Positions 28,690 through 31,031 of a stretch of 31,031 nt of DNA are shown piece by piece. The DNA is taken from assembly GCA_036940085.1 (NCBI GenBank), contig JALLBK010000577.1:1-31031 (forward strand), written 5' to 3'. Each line of letters opens with the position of its first letter. Within the stretch, counting starts at the first letter, position 1. The position numbers and the translations under genes were made by a program. The notes below the pieces were generated by a model that saw only the letters and a program-made list of their open reading frames with translations, was not told the DNA's origin and did not search any database. The DNA comes from Discostella pseudostelligera (lineage: Eukaryota; Bacillariophyta; Thalassiosirophyceae; Thalassiosirales; Thalassiosiraceae).

Positions 28690-30972
28690 CTAAACTTTCG
28701 TAACCGCTTCATCTGTAATCTCCCCTACCAAATAGTACCTCTGACACTGGTCAATCTTCACGTTTACCAATTTTCCCTGCAACTCACCAATATCTCCCTC
28801 AAGATAAACAATGTAGCCATGTGTAGTACGCCCCATCACTTGGGTAGGTACCTTGACATTCCTCTCCTCCACAAGCACCTCAACAACTCTGTCCATCATT
28901 CGCGCCCTTCTCTCGGTGGCATGCTTCAAATTCAATTCATTGATTCGACGCAATCGATCCTGTTTCACTTCTTCCGACAGCTGGTTCTCCCATGTTGCCG
29001 CGGGAGTGTTGGGTCGAGGAGAGTATGCAGCCGTGTTGACATTATCAAATTTCACCTCTTCCATGATGGATAACGTATCTAAAAAGTCTTGTTCAGTCTC
29101 TCCTGGAAACCCAACAATGACATCTGCACTAATGGCAGCATCGGGCAATCGATGACGAACTCGATCCACAATTTGCAAGAACCGTTCTCTGGTATGTCCT
29201 CTTCCCATGGATTTCAGTATGTTATTTGACCCAGACTGAAAGGGAATGTGGAAGTATTCACAGGCGGCCTGCGTTTCTGCTACCGCATCAACCACGCCCA
29301 AACTCATGTACCGCGGATGAGATGTCACAAAGCGCAACCGTTCCAACCCTGGAGTATCTCCTACTATGCGTAATAGGTCACTGAATTTGCGTTTCGGTAT
29401 CATATCTCGTCCATAGGCATCAATATTCTGTCCTAATAATGTCACCTCCTTGAATCCCTGTGATACAAGCTCCTTCACCTCCTCGACGATGCTCTCGACG
29501 GGTCGGCTTTGTTCGACACCTCGTGTCGTCGGCACGATGCAGTACGTGCATCTCTCATTGCAGCCATAAATCACATTTACCCATGCACATGTTTTGCTTT
29601 GCCGACGTGGCTTCGTAGAGTCCTCCATAATGTGCGATGCCTCTGTGGCCACGACTTGGTTTCCATTGGCCACATCTTCCAATAAGTCTGCAATGCGATT
29701 GGCAAACTGCGGACCCATAACTAGATCAATTTCTGGAATTCGACGGAGTAATGCCTGTCCTTCTTGTTGGGCAACACATCCAGCAACGATGATGGTAACA
29801 TCTTCCCCCGATCGTTTGCGTTTGGCATGTGGTCCTAAATAGCTGTACACTTTCTGTTCGGCGTGATCACGGATCGAGCATGTATTGAGCACAATTACAT
29901 CTGGTTGTTTCTTCACTTGTTTCACCCCGCGTTTGGACAGCGGTGCAACAACTTCGACTGTTTCATCTTCGAGCAATGGTCGGATGCCCAAACTTAGCAA
30001 TTGTCCCTCAATTCGTTCCGAGTCGGCAGAATTCATCTGACATCCCATAGTTTCAATCTTGTACGTCAAGTCAACCATTTGTGCATTATCCTCCAAGAGT
30101 GCACCTCCCAATACACCCGCAAGCTTCGTGCCCTCACCATGACTATCTTTCCGTTTTGCATCCTGACCAGTAGGAGCAAGCTCCATTTCATTCTGAATGA
30201 TAATTTGATTCTTCTCCTCTTGTATAGTTCGTTTGGCCTTGACATAACTCAACTTTCGCACATCGACCATGACATCGACTACTTGCACTAAATGCACACC
30301 CCGAAATGATTCCACTAATAGTATATCACCCGGCTTGGTTGGTGTCGATAGAATCTGTTTACGAGCTGAAGGTGGTAGTATCAGATCCAAATGTTGGTTA
30401 GGATTCTTCTTCGTCTCCGATAATAGTGAAGCTGATGATGACAACGATATTGAAGAATTGTCAAGCAGAGACGAAAAATCTTCATTCAGATTCACCCACC
30501 CCACTCCTCCACCCTCCTCTCGAGTCTCTTTACAATTACTAACCACCTTGGCCATGGCCTCAAAGTTCCATTCGGCCTTGGTTAATTTCTCCAATGATTG
30601 TTTCGCAAGTTCTTCTGAGGCAAATAGAATGTGAGATAGTCGTAGGGCCAATAGTGGCGACGATGACGAGGTGGTGGAAGAGGAGGCATCGTCATCACCG
30701 TTAGGTTGTTGCTGTTGTTTGGTTTTGTAATCAATGATGATGCGAGAGTCTACCTCGGATCCACGTGCTGTTGGATATTTGACATTGTTGCCGGCGATGA
30801 TACTCTTCGTATCTGTTGTGCGTTCGGCGGTGGAATGAAGCCGACAATTATTGTGATTGTGATGGCGATGGCGATGGGCGATGGGGAAATTATTAGGGTG
30901 ATAGGGTGGTGAACGAAAGCTATGGACGAATGCTAGAGAAAGAGCGATTTTAGTGATAGTAAAGGCGTTCAT
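28690..30972 (-). CDS. miaB: Plastid-targeted parvulin domain fused to MiaB-type tRNA methylthiotransferase
   Basis: This single exon of 760 residues starts at the ATG 30972. The N-terminus [23 protein letters not shown] is a signal peptide followed by S/F-R-S-P, like the diatom ASAFAP cleavage site, so plastid import is likely. Residues about 108-235 resemble a parvulin peptidyl-prolyl isomerase ([26 protein letters not shown], then a conserved GVHLVQV). The rest is a complete MiaB: UPF0004 cysteines C311, C365 and C399; radical-SAM triad C471, C475, C478 in [30 protein letters not shown]; and a C-terminal TRAM region ending [10 protein letters not shown]. MiaB converts i6A37 to ms2i6A37 in tRNA using two 4Fe-4S clusters. 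The parvulin part contains a low-complexity insert ([11 protein letters not shown] region), so isomerase activity is uncertain. Confidence 0.9.
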   Translation of the reverse strand: MNAFTITKIALSLAFVHSFRSPPYHPNNFPIAHRHRHHNHNNCRLHSTAERTTDTKSIIAGNNVKYPTARGSEVDSRIIIDYKTKQQQQPNGDDDASSSTTSSSSPLLALRLSHILFASEELAKQSLEKLTKAEWNFEAMAKVVSNCKETREEGGGVGWVNLNEDFSSLLDNSSISLSSSASLLSETKKNPNQHLDLILPPSARKQILSTPTKPGDILLVESFRGVHLVQVVDVMVDVRKLSYVKAKRTIQEEKNQIIIQNEMELAPTGQDAKRKDSHGEGTKLAGVLGGALLEDNAQMVDLTYKIETMGCQMNSADSERIEGQLLSLGIRPLLEDETVEVVAPLSKRGVKQVKKQPDVIVLNTCSIRDHAEQKVYSYLGPHAKRKRSGEDVTIIVAGCVAQQEGQALLRRIPEIDLVMGPQFANRIADLLEDVANGNQVVATEASHIMEDSTKPRRQSKTCAWVNVIYGCNERCTYCIVPTTRGVEQSRPVESIVEEVKELVSQGFKEVTLLGQNIDAYGRDMIPKRKFSDLLRIVGDTPGLERLRFVTSHPRYMSLGVVDAVAETQAACEYFHIPFQSGSNNILKSMGRGHTRERFLQIVDRVRHRLPDAAISADVIVGFPGETEQDFLDTLSIMEEVKFDNVNTAAYSPRPNTPAATWENQLSEEVKQDRLRRINELNLKHATERRARMMDRVVEVLVEERNVKVPTQVMGRTTHGYIVYLEGDIGELQGKLVNVKIDQCQRYYLVGEITDEAVTKV

Positions 30973-31031
30973 TGTTGAGGTGGTGGTTCACAAAGGAGCT
31001 GGTGATAGTATTAGTACGGTGATGGCCATGG

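Noticed and set aside
1..31031. tRNA, rRNA, CRISPR arrays, transposases or integrases
   Set aside because: I saw no cloverleaf-like sequence, regular spacer array or transposase motif; the repeats found are short and local.

Overview
This is nuclear DNA from a eukaryote, most likely a diatom and probably a centric one. The pointers are: short GT-AG introns (91 to 154 nt in the models below); a fused HIS7; a protein joining a parvulin domain to a MiaB-type enzyme behind a presequence with a diatom-style plastid cleavage site (S/F); a membrane kinase-like protein with diatom-type motifs; TALE homeodomain and TAZ zinc-finger proteins rich in poly-Q/N/S; and densely packed genes on both strands. 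Species assignment is inference. One N at 28033 shows that this is a draft assembly.

Layout. 1-287 (+): truncated M6-metallopeptidase-like fragment. 492-1763 (+): IST1 (ESCRT-III associated). 2349-4064 (+, 3 exons): single-pass membrane protein kinase-like protein. 4134-5980 (-, 2 exons): HIS7, glutaminase plus cyclase. 6372-9284 (+): tandem AAA+ protein with altered Walker B motifs. 9447-9983 (-): small acidic protein. 10225-12027 (+, 2 exons): two-pore channel related to TPK K+ channels with unusual filters. 12045-12968 (-): FAM173/ATPSCKMT-type lysine methyltransferase. 13526-14842 (+, 3 exons): acidic/basic protein with 23-residue STPR-like repeats. 15512-16107 (+): coiled-coil protein with a frame break or very short intron. 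16473-20312 (-, 2 exons): very long papain-family protease with an internal membrane segment. 21086-22971 (+, 2 exons): secreted PhoD-type alkaline phosphatase. 23393-24781 (-, 2 exons): TAZ zinc-finger protein. 25791-28296 (+, 3 exons): TALE homeodomain protein that appears to end in a RING finger, with the frame broken at the assembly N. 28690-30972 (-): plastid-targeted parvulin-MiaB fusion.

The genes do not form one pathway. They cover histidine synthesis, membrane remodelling, ion transport, phosphate scavenging, proteolysis, tRNA modification and transcription. Most introns could be resolved by hand because joining the proposed splice sites restores both frame and domain continuity. Regulatory signals are limited to candidate motifs: E2F-type TTTCCCGCC sites, G-boxes (CACGTG), one CRE palindrome, and short tandem repeats in the 15.2 kb and 6.2 kb intergenic regions. 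I saw no tRNA, rRNA, transposon or CRISPR array.

The items most worth following up are the putative homeodomain-RING fusion, the two-pore channel lacking GYG filters, the AAA+ protein lacking the Walker B glutamate in both modules, the membrane-spanning giant cathepsin, and the composite G-box/E2F sites.
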